Assembly: GCA_046590705.1 (NCBI GenBank)
Contig: JBKJUK010000129.1
Span: forward strand, 1-11,659
Length of the DNA: 11,659 bases
Source: JBKJUK01 sp046590705
GTDB taxonomy: Bacteria > Acidobacteriota > Thermoanaerobaculia > Gp7-AA8
Reading direction: 5' to 3'
Part shown: positions 1-8,663 of the stretch, in pieces
Position numbering within the stretch: position 1 is the stretch's first letter
Layout of the letters: the number at the start of each line of letters is the position of its first letter
Notes under the pieces: generated by a model
What the model was told of the DNA's origin: nothing
Database searches by the model: none
Seen by the model: only the letters and a program-made list of their open reading frames with translations
Position numbers and translations under genes: made by a program

Positions 1-921
1 TTTTCTGGTGAACTCCTCAGCCGAATGATAGCCCTGCAGCTTCATCAGATGATTGCGTGCCGCGATCTCGACCAGCAGGGCCAGATTGCGGCCGGAAGCA
101 ACGGGCAGGCGAACATACGGTTTGCTCACGCCGAGACACTCGTACATTTCACCGAAGATCCCGAGCCGATCGTACTCGATGCCTTCGACCCACTTTTCGA
201 GTTTGACGACCAGATCGATCGGCTTGACGTCTCGGGTCGAGGAAACGCCGAAGAGATCCTTGATGTTGATGATGCCGATCCCGCGCAGTTCCATATGATG
301 CTTGAGAAGCCCCGAGGAGTAGCCGATGAGGACGTCATTGGGATGACGTTTGACGACCACCATATCGTCGGCGATGAGTCGATGTCCGCGGTAAACCAGG
401 TCGAGGGCGCACTCGCTCTTTCCGATGCCGCTGTCGCCCATCAGTAGGACGCCAATACCGTAGACATCCAGCAGCCCGGCATGCATGGATTTGCTTGGCG
501 CCATCGACTCTTCGAGGAAGTGAGTGATTCGGGTGATGGTCTGAGAGGAGAGTGACATCGTGGAGAAGAGCGGGACCGATCGCTTTTCGCATTCCTGCCG
601 CAGTTCGGCGAGCGGCTGGATGCTTTTCGTCACAATGAAACAGGAAACGTCGAGTCCGGCGATGTCGCGGATTCGTTTCTCGCGGAGGCGTGCGGGAAGG
701 CTGAGGAGATACTTCGTCTCGGACTCGCCAATGATCTGCACACGTCCCGGCTTGATGTATTCGTAGTAGCCGGCGAAGGCCAGTCCGGGTTTCTGAACGC
801 GAGGGCGAAGGATGGTGCGATCGAGCCCATCGGCGCCGGTAATCAGCTTGAGCGAGAGGTCGTCGAGCTCTGGTGAGAGAAGCGTCTGCACCGGAGTCTG
901 AATGAAATCTTCGCCGGTCAT
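1..921 (-). CDS. hprK: HPr kinase/phosphorylase (bifunctional), 3' end cut by window edge
   Basis: HprK uses ATP or pyrophosphate to phosphorylate the regulatory serine of the PTS carrier HPr and also removes that phosphate, so it reports energy and carbon state in the cytoplasm. Reading leftward from the ATG at 921-919, 307 codons stay open to base 1. Visible features are an N-terminal regulatory domain (about 1-130), a catalytic histidine region (SMHAGLLD, H147), a P-loop GDSGIGKSE at 162-170, the family signature MELRGIGIINIKDLFG at 210-225, and a C-terminal PVASGRNLALLVEIAARN stretch at 273-290 matching the family's PxxxGRN segment. HprK proteins are usually 310-350 residues, so only a short tail is missing. 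The start is the first ATG after an in-frame stop at 942-940; a GGGAG at 937-933 lies 11 nt upstream, a little far. It follows hpf after 147 nt, a gap that carries a sigma-54-like promoter. In Gram-negatives this enzyme sits by rpoN rather than with a CcpA pathway. Confidence 0.96.
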   Translation of the reverse strand, partial: MTGEDFIQTPVQTLLSPELDDLSLKLITGADGLDRTILRPRVQKPGLAFAGYYEYIKPGRVQIIGESETKYLLSLPARLREKRIRDIAGLDVSCFIVTKSIQPLAELRQECEKRSVPLFSTMSLSSQTITRITHFLEESMAPSKSMHAGLLDVYGIGVLLMGDSGIGKSECALDLVYRGHRLIADDMVVVKRHPNDVLIGYSSGLLKHHMELRGIGIINIKDLFGVSSTRDVKPIDLVVKLEKWVEGIEYDRLGIFGEMYECLGVSKPYVRLPVASGRNLALLVEIAARNHLMKLQGYHSAEEFTRK

Positions 922-996
922 CTCAGCAGCCGCTCCCGTTCACATTCCATAGAGTCGTGGTCTCGTCGAGTAAAAGCCTGATCAAGGTGTCTGCAG

Positions 997-1012
997 TGCA
1001 AGCTGGCTGCCG
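997..1012 (-). promoter_or_regulatory. candidate sigma-54 (-24/-12) promoter for hprK
   Basis: On the minus strand in the hpf-hprK gap the bases read CGGCAG, five bases, then TTGCA. This puts GG and GC exactly 10 nt apart, the hallmark of RpoN promoters (consensus TGGCAC-N5-TTGCA/T). The -12 part is a full match and the -24 part matches 4 of 6, including the invariant GGCA. The expected transcript start is near 986, leaving about 65 nt of leader before the hprK ATG. rpoN itself lies two genes upstream, which makes local control plausible. No activator-binding site could be identified; the only nearby inverted repeat is the weak one at 1044-1061. Confidence 0.4.
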
Positions 1013-1043
1013 TGGGGCCCCTACGATTGGTTGCGAGTCCGCC

Positions 1044-1061
1044 GCTGCCGGATGCAGCAGC
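1044..1061 (-). other. weak hairpin just after hpf
   Basis: Minus-strand GCTGCT, six-base loop, GGCAGC can form a 6-bp stem with one T-G wobble, starting 7 nt after the hpf stop codon. There is no following T-run, so it is not a standard intrinsic terminator. It could slow polymerase, protect the 3' end of the upstream message, or be half-sites for an activator upstream of the sigma-54-like promoter. It may also be chance. Confidence 0.2.
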
Positions 1062-1068
1062 CCATTCA

Positions 1069-1635
1069 TCAGAATCCCGGCGCAATCATCCCGAAGTTCT
1101 TGTCCCGTCGCTTGTAGAGAACCGTGACTTTCTCACTGTCGACGTCGCTGAAGACGATGAATTCGTTCTTCGAATCGTCGAGGGTGAGTGCGGCCTGTTC
1201 GATGGACATCGGCCTGATGACGATATCGTGGGTCTGGATGATGCGCGGTGAACCGTCATCGCCTTCGTCCTCTGCCTCATTCCGCAGTTTCCCTGGTTCC
1301 AGCACGTCGACCCGCCAGTTCTGAGGTTGGGCCGCGGGGTCTTTCCGATGGTGATCCTTGACCTTCTCGTGACTCTTCTGGGCCTGACGTTTCAGATGGT
1401 CGACCGTCGACTGGATGGCATCTTCCATCGAGTCCGATTCCTGAATGCTCTTGAGGTCGTAATCCTTACCGATGATCATGATCTCGCAGATGTTCCGATA
1501 CTTTTCGACGTTCAGAACGCAACGCACTTCAATGATGTCGTTGAGAAATTTTCGAACTTTTTCGAGTTTAGAGTTGATCAGATCGCGGACTTTGTCCGTC
1601 ACTTCGTAGTTGCGGCCCGAGATATGAGTACTCAT
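1069..1635 (-). CDS. hpf: ribosome hibernation-promoting factor, long form
   Basis: Hpf binds the small ribosomal subunit in stationary phase and stops translation. The 188-residue length fits the long form, in which the N-terminal ribosome-binding domain (about 1-98, starting MSTHISGRNYEVTDKVRDLI) is joined by a charged linker (about 99-133) to a C-terminal dimerisation domain (about 135-188, with VIRPMSIEQAAL and the ending VLYKRRDKNFGMIAP). By family knowledge, long-form proteins pair ribosomes into 100S particles without a separate RMF protein. The ATG at 1635 has a strong GGGAG (1648-1644) 8 nt upstream that overlaps the rpoN stop codon, so it is probably co-translated with rpoN. The rpoN-hpf pairing is a long-conserved neighbourhood. 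Nothing looks broken. Confidence 0.95.
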   Translation of the reverse strand: MSTHISGRNYEVTDKVRDLINSKLEKVRKFLNDIIEVRCVLNVEKYRNICEIMIIGKDYDLKSIQESDSMEDAIQSTVDHLKRQAQKSHEKVKDHHRKDPAAQPQNWRVDVLEPGKLRNEAEDEGDDGSPRIIQTHDIVIRPMSIEQAALTLDDSKNEFIVFSDVDSEKVTVLYKRRDKNFGMIAPGF

Positions 1636-1643
1636 TCTGCTGG

Positions 1644-1648
1644 CTCCC
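1644..1648 (-). promoter_or_regulatory. ribosome binding site of hpf, overlapping rpoN stop
   Basis: GGGAG on the minus strand, 8 nt before the hpf ATG. Its first base is the last base of the rpoN TAG stop (1650-1648), so ribosomes ending rpoN are placed to restart on hpf. Confidence 0.7.
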
Positions 1649-3087
1649 TAGAAGATCTGTTTGCGGTCTGTAGAGGATGGGATATTCAGCTCATCCCTGT
1701 ATTTCGCAACGGTGCGGCGAGCAATGTTGATCCCCTCGTCGTTGAGGATCTTCATGATTTTCGAATCCGAAAGCGGCTTGCGCGGATCCTCGCCCTGAAT
1801 GAATGTATGAATCTTCCGCTTCACGGTCAGACTCGAGATGTCTTCGCCATACTCCGAGTCGATCCCGCTGTGAAAGAAATACTTCATCAGAAAGAGTCCG
1901 CGAGGCGTATGCATGTACTTGTTGGAAACGACGCGGGAAACCGTTGACTCATGCATCTGGATGTCGTCGGCGACATCGCGAAGCACCAGGGGACGGAGAA
2001 AATCGATACCCTTCTCCAGAAACTCTTTCTGATGTTTGACGATCGATTCTGCGACCTTGTAAATCGTTCGCTGCCGCTGATCCAGCGATTTGATCAACCA
2101 CACCGCCGACCGAATCTTTTCCTTGATGTAGTTGACGGTGTCGCCATCGCTCTTCGAATCCATCGAGTGCAGCATCTGCCGATAGCTACCGTTGATGCGG
2201 AGTTTCGGCATGCCGTCTTCATTCAGAACGATCAGATACTCGTCAGAGACTTTGTAGATATAGACGTCGGGCTCAACGTAGATAGCGCGTTCGCTGCTGT
2301 ACTTCCGGCCCGGTTTCGGGTCGAGGTGTCGAATGATTTCGACGATTGCCTCGAGATCTTTCAACTCCACCCCGAGAGCCTTGGCAAGTTGCACGAAATG
2401 GCGGGACATGAACATATCCCAGTGGTCGCGGATGATGCGCTCGACCAGATCGTTCTCGATTTCGAGGTGGCGCAGCTGTAGGAGCATGCACTCGCGCAGA
2501 TCTCGCGCGGCGACGCCGAGCGGATCGAACGATTGCACTCGCGTGATGGCCTGCTCGATCTCCTCGTCAGCGAACTGACCGGACTGCGAGATCTCTTCGT
2601 TGTTGGCGCGGAGGTACCCGTCTTCGTCGATATTACCGATCAGATAGTTGGCAATGTCTTTGATCCGGGGAGAGGCGTCGGACATCCCGAGCTGCCAGGT
2701 GAGATGGTCGGCGAGGTTCGGAGGGCGTGTGAGGGTGTTCTCGATCGGGAATTCGTCATGTTCCTCGTTCATCCGCGGGTTGTAGCCGTACTCGATGTAA
2801 TCCTGGAAGTAGGCGTCGTAATCGATTTCGTCGAACGAATCCTTCTCGTCCTTCACTTCCGGCTTGGCTTCCTCTTCCGATTTCGGATCCTGAGAATCGG
2901 CTTCGGTATCCTCGTTCTTCGCTTCCTCGGCCGTTTCTTCGAGAAGTGGATTCTCGAGAAGCTCCTGATTGAGAACTTCCTGGAGTTCGAGCTTGCTCAG
3001 CTGCAGCAGCTTGATGGCCTGCTGGAGCGAGGGAGTCATGATCAACTTCTGTGAGAGCTTGAGGCTTAGCTTCTGTTCGAGTGCCAT
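1648..3087 (-). CDS. rpoN: RNA polymerase sigma-54 factor
   Basis: RpoN directs RNA polymerase to -24/-12 promoters that need an AAA+ activator and ATP to open. The 479 residues show the family order: a Gln/Leu-rich activator-interaction region (about 1-50, with SLKLSQKLIMTPSLQQAIKL), a very acidic region II (about 50-95, many E and D), the core-binding domain (about 120-300), a helix-turn-helix (379-399, HESTVSRVVSNKYMHTPRGLF), and the RpoN box ARRTVAKYR at 456-464, which contacts the -24 element. Length is typical and no key motif is missing. The gene begins 41 nt after lptB. The stretch before its ATG is A-rich with no clear Shine-Dalgarno (only AAAGAAAG), so translation may be modest or rely on A-rich leader binding. 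The lptB-rpoN-hpf order is conserved in many diderm bacteria. Confidence 0.98.
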   Translation of the reverse strand: MALEQKLSLKLSQKLIMTPSLQQAIKLLQLSKLELQEVLNQELLENPLLEETAEEAKNEDTEADSQDPKSEEEAKPEVKDEKDSFDEIDYDAYFQDYIEYGYNPRMNEEHDEFPIENTLTRPPNLADHLTWQLGMSDASPRIKDIANYLIGNIDEDGYLRANNEEISQSGQFADEEIEQAITRVQSFDPLGVAARDLRECMLLQLRHLEIENDLVERIIRDHWDMFMSRHFVQLAKALGVELKDLEAIVEIIRHLDPKPGRKYSSERAIYVEPDVYIYKVSDEYLIVLNEDGMPKLRINGSYRQMLHSMDSKSDGDTVNYIKEKIRSAVWLIKSLDQRQRTIYKVAESIVKHQKEFLEKGIDFLRPLVLRDVADDIQMHESTVSRVVSNKYMHTPRGLFLMKYFFHSGIDSEYGEDISSLTVKRKIHTFIQGEDPRKPLSDSKIMKILNDEGINIARRTVAKYRDELNIPSSTDRKQIF

Positions 3088-3128
3088 GGTTGAATGCGTA
3101 CTTTCTTTTTTTGGATTCTGTTTGCAGA

Positions 3129-3929
3129 CTAGTTCAGATTGAATGTTTCTCCGAGATAGATACGTCTTACCTCAGCGTCATTCGAGAGACTTTCGGGAAC
3201 GCCCTGCCGGAAAATCTCGCCTTCCTTGATGATGTAGGCCCGGTCAGTTATCTTCAACGTTTCCCGCACGTTGTGATCGGTAATCAGTATACCGATACCA
3301 CGTTCGCGCAGCTGCGAAATAATTTTCTGGATATCGAGGACGGCGATCGGATCAATTCCTGCGAAAGGTTCGTCCAGAAGAATGAATGCCGGATTGATGG
3401 CCAGGCTGCGCGCGATCTCAACCCGCCGCCTCTCTCCTCCCGACAACGAGTAGGCTTTGCTCTTCGAGATGTGCGTAAGACCGAACTCAGCGAGCAGCTT
3501 TTTGGTTCGCCGGTCCCGTTCAGCCAGAGGCAGATTCATCGTTTCGAACACGGCCAGAAGGTTCTGCTCAACCGTCAGTTTGCGGAACACTGACGGCTCC
3601 TGCGGAAGATAACTGATCCCCCGCTGGGCTCTCAGGTACATCGGCAGGTCGGTGATGTCGGCATCACCGAGTGTTACCGAGCCACTGTCAGGCTGAGTCA
3701 GACCAACGACCATGTAGAAGGTCGTCGTTTTGCCTGCTCCATTCGGTCCCAGCAAACCAACGATCTCGCCCTGCTTGATGGAGATGGAGACGCCTCGAAC
3801 CACGCGTCTGCCTTTATATCCCTTCTCGAGGTTGTCTGCCGCCAGCACCAGACCTGACGTCTGTGCCTCTTCGGCGATCGATGATTCGTGATTGATGACC
3901 TCTGCTGAAGACAAATTCGACCCTCTCAC
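3129..3929 (-). CDS. lptB: LPS export ABC transporter ATP-binding protein LptB
   Basis: LptB is the cytoplasmic ATPase of LptB2FGC, which pulls LPS from the inner membrane and pushes it along the periplasmic bridge. All ABC parts are present: Walker A GPNGAGKT (61-68), Q-loop (Q110), signature LSGGE (162-166), Walker B FILLDEP (182-188) and H-loop histidine (H219). The KGYKGRRVVRGVS and LPQEPSVFRKLTV segments are typical of LptB and separate it from the related LivF/LivG ATPases. At 266 residues it is about 25 longer than the E. coli protein, all at the N-terminus. The start used is GTG at 3929, overlapping the previous stop as GTGA but without a Shine-Dalgarno. A TTG at codon 6 follows an AGAGGG at good spacing, and GTG at codon 28 would give the usual family start. 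LptF/LptG are not in the window. Confidence 0.97.
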   Translation of the reverse strand: MRGSNLSSAEVINHESSIAEEAQTSGLVLAADNLEKGYKGRRVVRGVSISIKQGEIVGLLGPNGAGKTTTFYMVVGLTQPDSGSVTLGDADITDLPMYLRAQRGISYLPQEPSVFRKLTVEQNLLAVFETMNLPLAERDRRTKKLLAEFGLTHISKSKAYSLSGGERRRVEIARSLAINPAFILLDEPFAGIDPIAVLDIQKIISQLRERGIGILITDHNVRETLKITDRAYIIKEGEIFRQGVPESLSNDAEVRRIYLGETFNLN

Positions 3930-5890
3930 TGCGGAGTATACGTGCCTTCGCTCTTTGTTCCGTCGCCCAGAACGTTCACCTTGTTTCGGGCGATGTCGAT
4001 GAGGATCTTCTTCCCCTTCACGGTCCCTCGCGGATCGGTCAGTACCGCAGGATCACCGTCGAGCTGAACGGTCTTCTCGGCGAGCTTGTAGGTAGCTTTG
4101 GTGCCGGTGCCTTTGCGGCTGGTGGTGCGCTCGTTCACCACGATGTTCTCTACTGCCTCGATCCGTTCGAGCTTTCGCGCTCGATCGAAAAAGAACGTAG
4201 ATTTGCTCGCCGTAATTTGCCGAGGACCGTCGTCGATCTGCACCGCTCCATCGAGCTCGAGCCGGCGGTCGTTCTTCTTCGCCACCATGGTGTTCGCTTT
4301 CGCGATCACCGGAACGTCAGGCGTGTCGCCTTTTTCGTTATAGAGAACGGCCCTCACTCCGCCCCTTGCATAGAGGCTGTCTCCGGCACCGATGACCTGC
4401 AGCTCCTGCGACACCACGGTATTGTTCTGCTGCCAGGCCTTCACGTTGCCGGAAAAGAACGCTGACTTATCAGATTGCCTGAACAGACCGTTCTCGCTGT
4501 TGACGAATACCGGACCTGATGCGCCCGGGAACATGGTGGTCTCGCTGGCCGTCGCGCCCTTCTGTTTAGGATTCAGCTGACCGATCACGTTGCCGCGGGC
4601 GCGGAGAGTTCCGTCTGCAACGGAGAGTTCCAGCACATTGCCGGTGAGGGACTGGCCGTCGCTGGTGATTTTCGGTTGTGATCCGGCCAGCTCCGCAAGG
4701 ACCAGACGTCGCTGCACCATGTCGTAGGTGGCCTGCTCCGCCGTACCCTGATTCCGGGGGTCGCGATAGGAAAAATCTCCATACAGCAGAGCACTGCTCG
4801 GCTTCGCGGTCAGTGTGTCGAAGTAGACCGTCGCATGTTCCGCGAGAATCGTTCGCACTTCAGGCTCGCGTTCAGTGATTCGAACCTCACCGTCAGCACG
4901 GATTTCAGTCGGCTTCTGATCGGTGATGGCGATGCGTATAGCCTTGGCGATCATGTCTCGACGTGGCGGGCCGCTGAAGAACGCGGTCATCGGTACGCCC
5001 TCTCCACTCACGACCACGGCATTGACCTTACCCTCACCGATCTCGCAATAGAACCGCCGGGAACGCACGGTCCCGTCTTCACCACCCGACAGGCTGGACG
5101 CGCCGCTTCCGGCTTTCGAGAATCTGATCACCACATTGCCCCAACCTTCGAGGCTGGTCAGCCACTTCTGCTGCATATCGAAGCGCGCGCCAATCGTATC
5201 GGCGCGCAACGTGTCGTACGCGCGAACGACTTCAACGCCACCACTGAAAGTTGTTTCGCCTCTGCCCCTGAAGAAAACTGCTTCCTTTGCGGCCACAGTC
5301 ATTGCGGATTCGCCCGGAGCAGGAGCCATCGTCGCCCGGAGAGGTTCGAGCAGACGCAGCGAGTCGTCCTTCACGTTCAACAGAATCCCGCCAGCATTTC
5401 CCTGCCAGCGATCGACGCGAAATCTCACCGGGACTTTGTTCACGAGCTGGTTACCATCGAACTTCATGGCTGCGGTGTGAAACTCCATCCCGTCGCTCGA
5501 CGTAAGATGAACACCGCCGAGAACCTCGGCTTCTTTTGTTTTGCGATTGAACTGGGCCTGAGGGCATTCGAGCGTGTACGAAAGTCCATTCGCTCGATAA
5601 ATGGTCATCTTTACTTTCTCGAGGGTGTACCAGCCTGATTCGAAGCCAACGGTACGGACCGCCTCGATGCGCGAGACAACACGGCCACCAATGGTCTGCG
5701 TATCCACGAACTGCATGGCCACTACCTGGGCCTTGTCGTCCTTGCGAAGGTCCGACTCGAAGCCCTCGGAGTTCCCCGCAGTGATCTGCAGATTGCTCCG
5801 ATAACTCACGTAAATCAGACCGAGAAACGCGACAAAGGCAATCGGCAGAAGAATTCTCAGCGCTTTGATAGTCCACTGCATCTGGCTCAC
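3926..5890 (-). CDS. fused LptC/LptA-like periplasmic LPS bridge protein
   Basis: This 654-residue protein takes the place where lptC and lptA normally sit, between recJ and lptB. Residues 10-30 form one membrane segment (TIKALRILLPIAFVAFLGLI) as in LptC, which anchors to LptB2FG; about 57-185 look like the LptC beta domain. After that come several OstA/LptA-like beta units with the pattern 'GxV....ADxAxYD', near 215-238, 331-358, 382-435, 478-512, 546-585 and 592-642. The last is the most LptA-like (KGTGTKATYKLAEKTVQLDG ending in IDIARNKVNVLG). E. coli LptC and LptA together have about 375 residues, so this is LptC plus two to three LptA lengths in one chain. The likely role is to carry LPS across the periplasm without separate LptA oligomers (inference). 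GTG at 5890 overlaps the recJ stop as GTGA, but ATG at codon 4 (5881) has GGTGAG at good spacing and may be the true start. Confidence 0.85.
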   Translation of the reverse strand: MSQMQWTIKALRILLPIAFVAFLGLIYVSYRSNLQITAGNSEGFESDLRKDDKAQVVAMQFVDTQTIGGRVVSRIEAVRTVGFESGWYTLEKVKMTIYRANGLSYTLECPQAQFNRKTKEAEVLGGVHLTSSDGMEFHTAAMKFDGNQLVNKVPVRFRVDRWQGNAGGILLNVKDDSLRLLEPLRATMAPAPGESAMTVAAKEAVFFRGRGETTFSGGVEVVRAYDTLRADTIGARFDMQQKWLTSLEGWGNVVIRFSKAGSGASSLSGGEDGTVRSRRFYCEIGEGKVNAVVVSGEGVPMTAFFSGPPRRDMIAKAIRIAITDQKPTEIRADGEVRITEREPEVRTILAEHATVYFDTLTAKPSSALLYGDFSYRDPRNQGTAEQATYDMVQRRLVLAELAGSQPKITSDGQSLTGNVLELSVADGTLRARGNVIGQLNPKQKGATASETTMFPGASGPVFVNSENGLFRQSDKSAFFSGNVKAWQQNNTVVSQELQVIGAGDSLYARGGVRAVLYNEKGDTPDVPVIAKANTMVAKKNDRRLELDGAVQIDDGPRQITASKSTFFFDRARKLERIEAVENIVVNERTTSRKGTGTKATYKLAEKTVQLDGDPAVLTDPRGTVKGKKILIDIARNKVNVLGDGTKSEGTYTPQ

Positions 5891-7604
5891 CGAACAGCGC
5901 TGAGGCTGGATTCGTTCCGTACTTCCATCAAGCCGGCGGGCGCGGCGTCAACGATCTCGAATCTAAGGCCGGATGATGCATACGAATCGCGTTGAACCTT
6001 GATGAGCAGATCGTGGTTCGTTCCGGAGACCAGCGAAGCTGCGATGCTGCCGCATCCGGGCCAGATCACCGCAGTGCGACGAACGCCGTCGGATTCGAGC
6101 AGGATTTCATGACAGCCTGGTGAGAACTCTCGCGTCGACGCCACCGAAGCATCACGAACCAGAAAAACCGGCTGCTGATTCGCGGCACCGAACGGTTGCA
6201 GTGATTCATGCTCTGCGATAAAGGTTTTGTCCGTCTCAGAGAGCAAAATTTCACCATCGAGGATGATGGTTGAAGTGAATGTCGACTCGTCCATCTCAGC
6301 GAAATTCGCTACCAGACGGCGTTTCAATTCCGGGATTGAGGCCGATGGGAGTGCGAATCCGCATGCGAATTCGTGACCGCCGAAGTGAGTGAAGAGGTCT
6401 TTTACACGATCCAGTTCATGATGGAGGTTGATGCCGCAGGCACTGCGGGCCGATCCGACCGCCTGGTCTCCATCGCGTGAGATCGCCAGGGAAGGACGCT
6501 GGAAAGACTGTGCGAGTTTGCCGGCGCAGAGACCGACAACACCTTTGTGCCACCCCTCACCGTCGGCAACGATCACACGCTCACCTTCCGAACGCTGCTG
6601 CTGCTCTGCGGCCTTCAGGACCTGACTCTGCACGCTTTTACGCCGGTCATTGAGTTGATTGAGTTCCTGCACGAGTGGTAATGCCTCGGCCTCGCTGCGC
6701 GCTTCGAACAGGCGGATGGCGGTATCCGCAGACGCGAGCCTTCCGGCTGCATTGATCCTGGGGCCGATCTTGAAACCAATGTCCTGCGCACTCGGAGCTC
6801 GTCCAAGGATTCCCAGCGAGCGAAACAGAGCACGAAGCCCGGCGTTGCGCGGTTCGGCAAGGCCGGCCAGACCAAGTTGCACGATGCTGCGGTTCTCCCC
6901 CACCAGAGGCGCGACGTCGGCCACAGTGCCGATTGCGGCGATCTTGAGCAGGGAGAGTGTGGACATCGACGCGCCACGACGTCGAAGTAACTCACTGCAT
7001 AGCTTGAAGGTGACTCCCACTCCGGCAAGGTCATCAAAGGGATAAATACATCCCGGCTGCTTCGGATTGAGCACAGCCGCGGCCTCGGGGAGCATCTCCG
7101 GAGGGAGATGGTGATCGGTGATGATCACGTCGATTCCTCGGTCGAGTGCGGCCTCGACAGGCTCCACGGAGGAGATCCCGCAGTCGACCGTGATGACGAG
7201 CTTTACGGCACGCTCACTCAGCACCCTGTCGAGCACCGAGGTCTTGAGGCCATACCCGTCGAAGAGTCGATGCGGCACCACGAACGCGACCTGCGCGCCG
7301 AGTGAACGGAGCACGGTCTGCAGCAGAACGATCGAAGTCACCCCGTCTACGTCGTAATCTCCGTAGATGAGAATCGGCTCGCGGTCCTGGATGGCGCGCT
7401 CGATTCTGGTGCATGCGTGCTCCATCCCGTAGATCAGAGAGGCGTCATGCAGATCGTCCATCTGCGGCGAGTGGAAGCGCCGATACTCGTCCGCTGTGCT
7501 GACGCCCCGCCTGGCGGCGATCGTCCCGATCAGCTCCGATTTGAAAGCTGTCGCGAGGGGCACGGAAGCCGGCGCCGCCAGCATCCACTGCGAATAGATC
7601 GACA

Positions 7605-7605
<1 letters not shown>
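5887..7605 (-). CDS. recJ: single-stranded-DNA-specific 5'-3' exonuclease RecJ
   Basis: RecJ degrades single-stranded DNA 5' to 3' in RecF-pathway recombination, mismatch repair and base excision repair. It is a DHH-family metal-dependent enzyme, and every expected motif can be read: DYDVDG (83-88), VDCG (140-143), the DHH triad (164-166), GTVADVAPL (226-234), GPRINAAGRL (281-290) and the DHHA1-domain motif HFGGHEFACG (407-416). The last 120 or so residues fit the OB-fold that holds DNA. At 572 residues it matches the E. coli protein (577), so it looks complete. The ATG at 7605 shares a base with the accA stop (TGATG), with AAGG four bases upstream. Its own stop overlaps the next start. A repair nuclease has no obvious link to LPS transport; it seems to be carried by the operon. 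Confidence 0.97.
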
Positions 7606-8558
<953 letters not shown>

Positions 8559-8575
8559 GCAGCGAACCTAACAAA

Positions 8576-8603
8576 TGGACAGGTCATAATCAAATGGTAA
8601 AAC
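8576..8603 (+). promoter_or_regulatory. candidate housekeeping promoter for the 8664 gene
   Basis: TGGACA at 8576-8581 (5 of 6 to the -35 consensus), a 16-nt spacer, and TAAAAC at 8598-8603 (4 of 6 to the -10 consensus). Transcription would start near 8610, giving a leader of about 54 nt. This would put the upstream in-frame ATG at 8607 outside the message and so agrees with the start at 8664. The region is AT-rich compared with its surroundings, as expected between divergent genes. Confidence 0.35.
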
Positions 8604-8651
8604 AGCATGCGGGTAGCACGAAGCGAGCACTACGGCCCTGTTGTTTTTCTT

Positions 8652-8656
8652 GAGGA
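8652..8656 (+). promoter_or_regulatory. ribosome binding site deciding the 8664 start
   Basis: GAGGA with 7 nt to the ATG at 8664. The in-frame ATG at 8607 has no such site, so the shorter protein is preferred. Confidence 0.65.
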
Positions 8657-8663
8657 ACAGGCA

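Noticed and set aside
1013..1020. GGGGCCCC palindrome upstream of hprK
   Set aside because: Only 8 bp, no loop for a hairpin and no T-run; likely chance in a GC-rich gap.
1951..3054. Two long plus-strand frames (1951-2481 and 2533-3054), the second rich in hydrophobic residues
   Set aside because: Both are antisense to rpoN. The hydrophobic look comes from the complement of the Glu/Asp-rich region II codons.
4835..5638. 267-codon plus-strand reading frame
   Set aside because: It lies wholly opposite the LptC/LptA-like gene, has no ribosome site and its protein shows no family features; it is an antisense shadow.
8565..8593. TTGATT-17-TAGGTT as an accA promoter
   Set aside because: The -10 part matches only 3 of 6 and would start transcription almost at the ATG.
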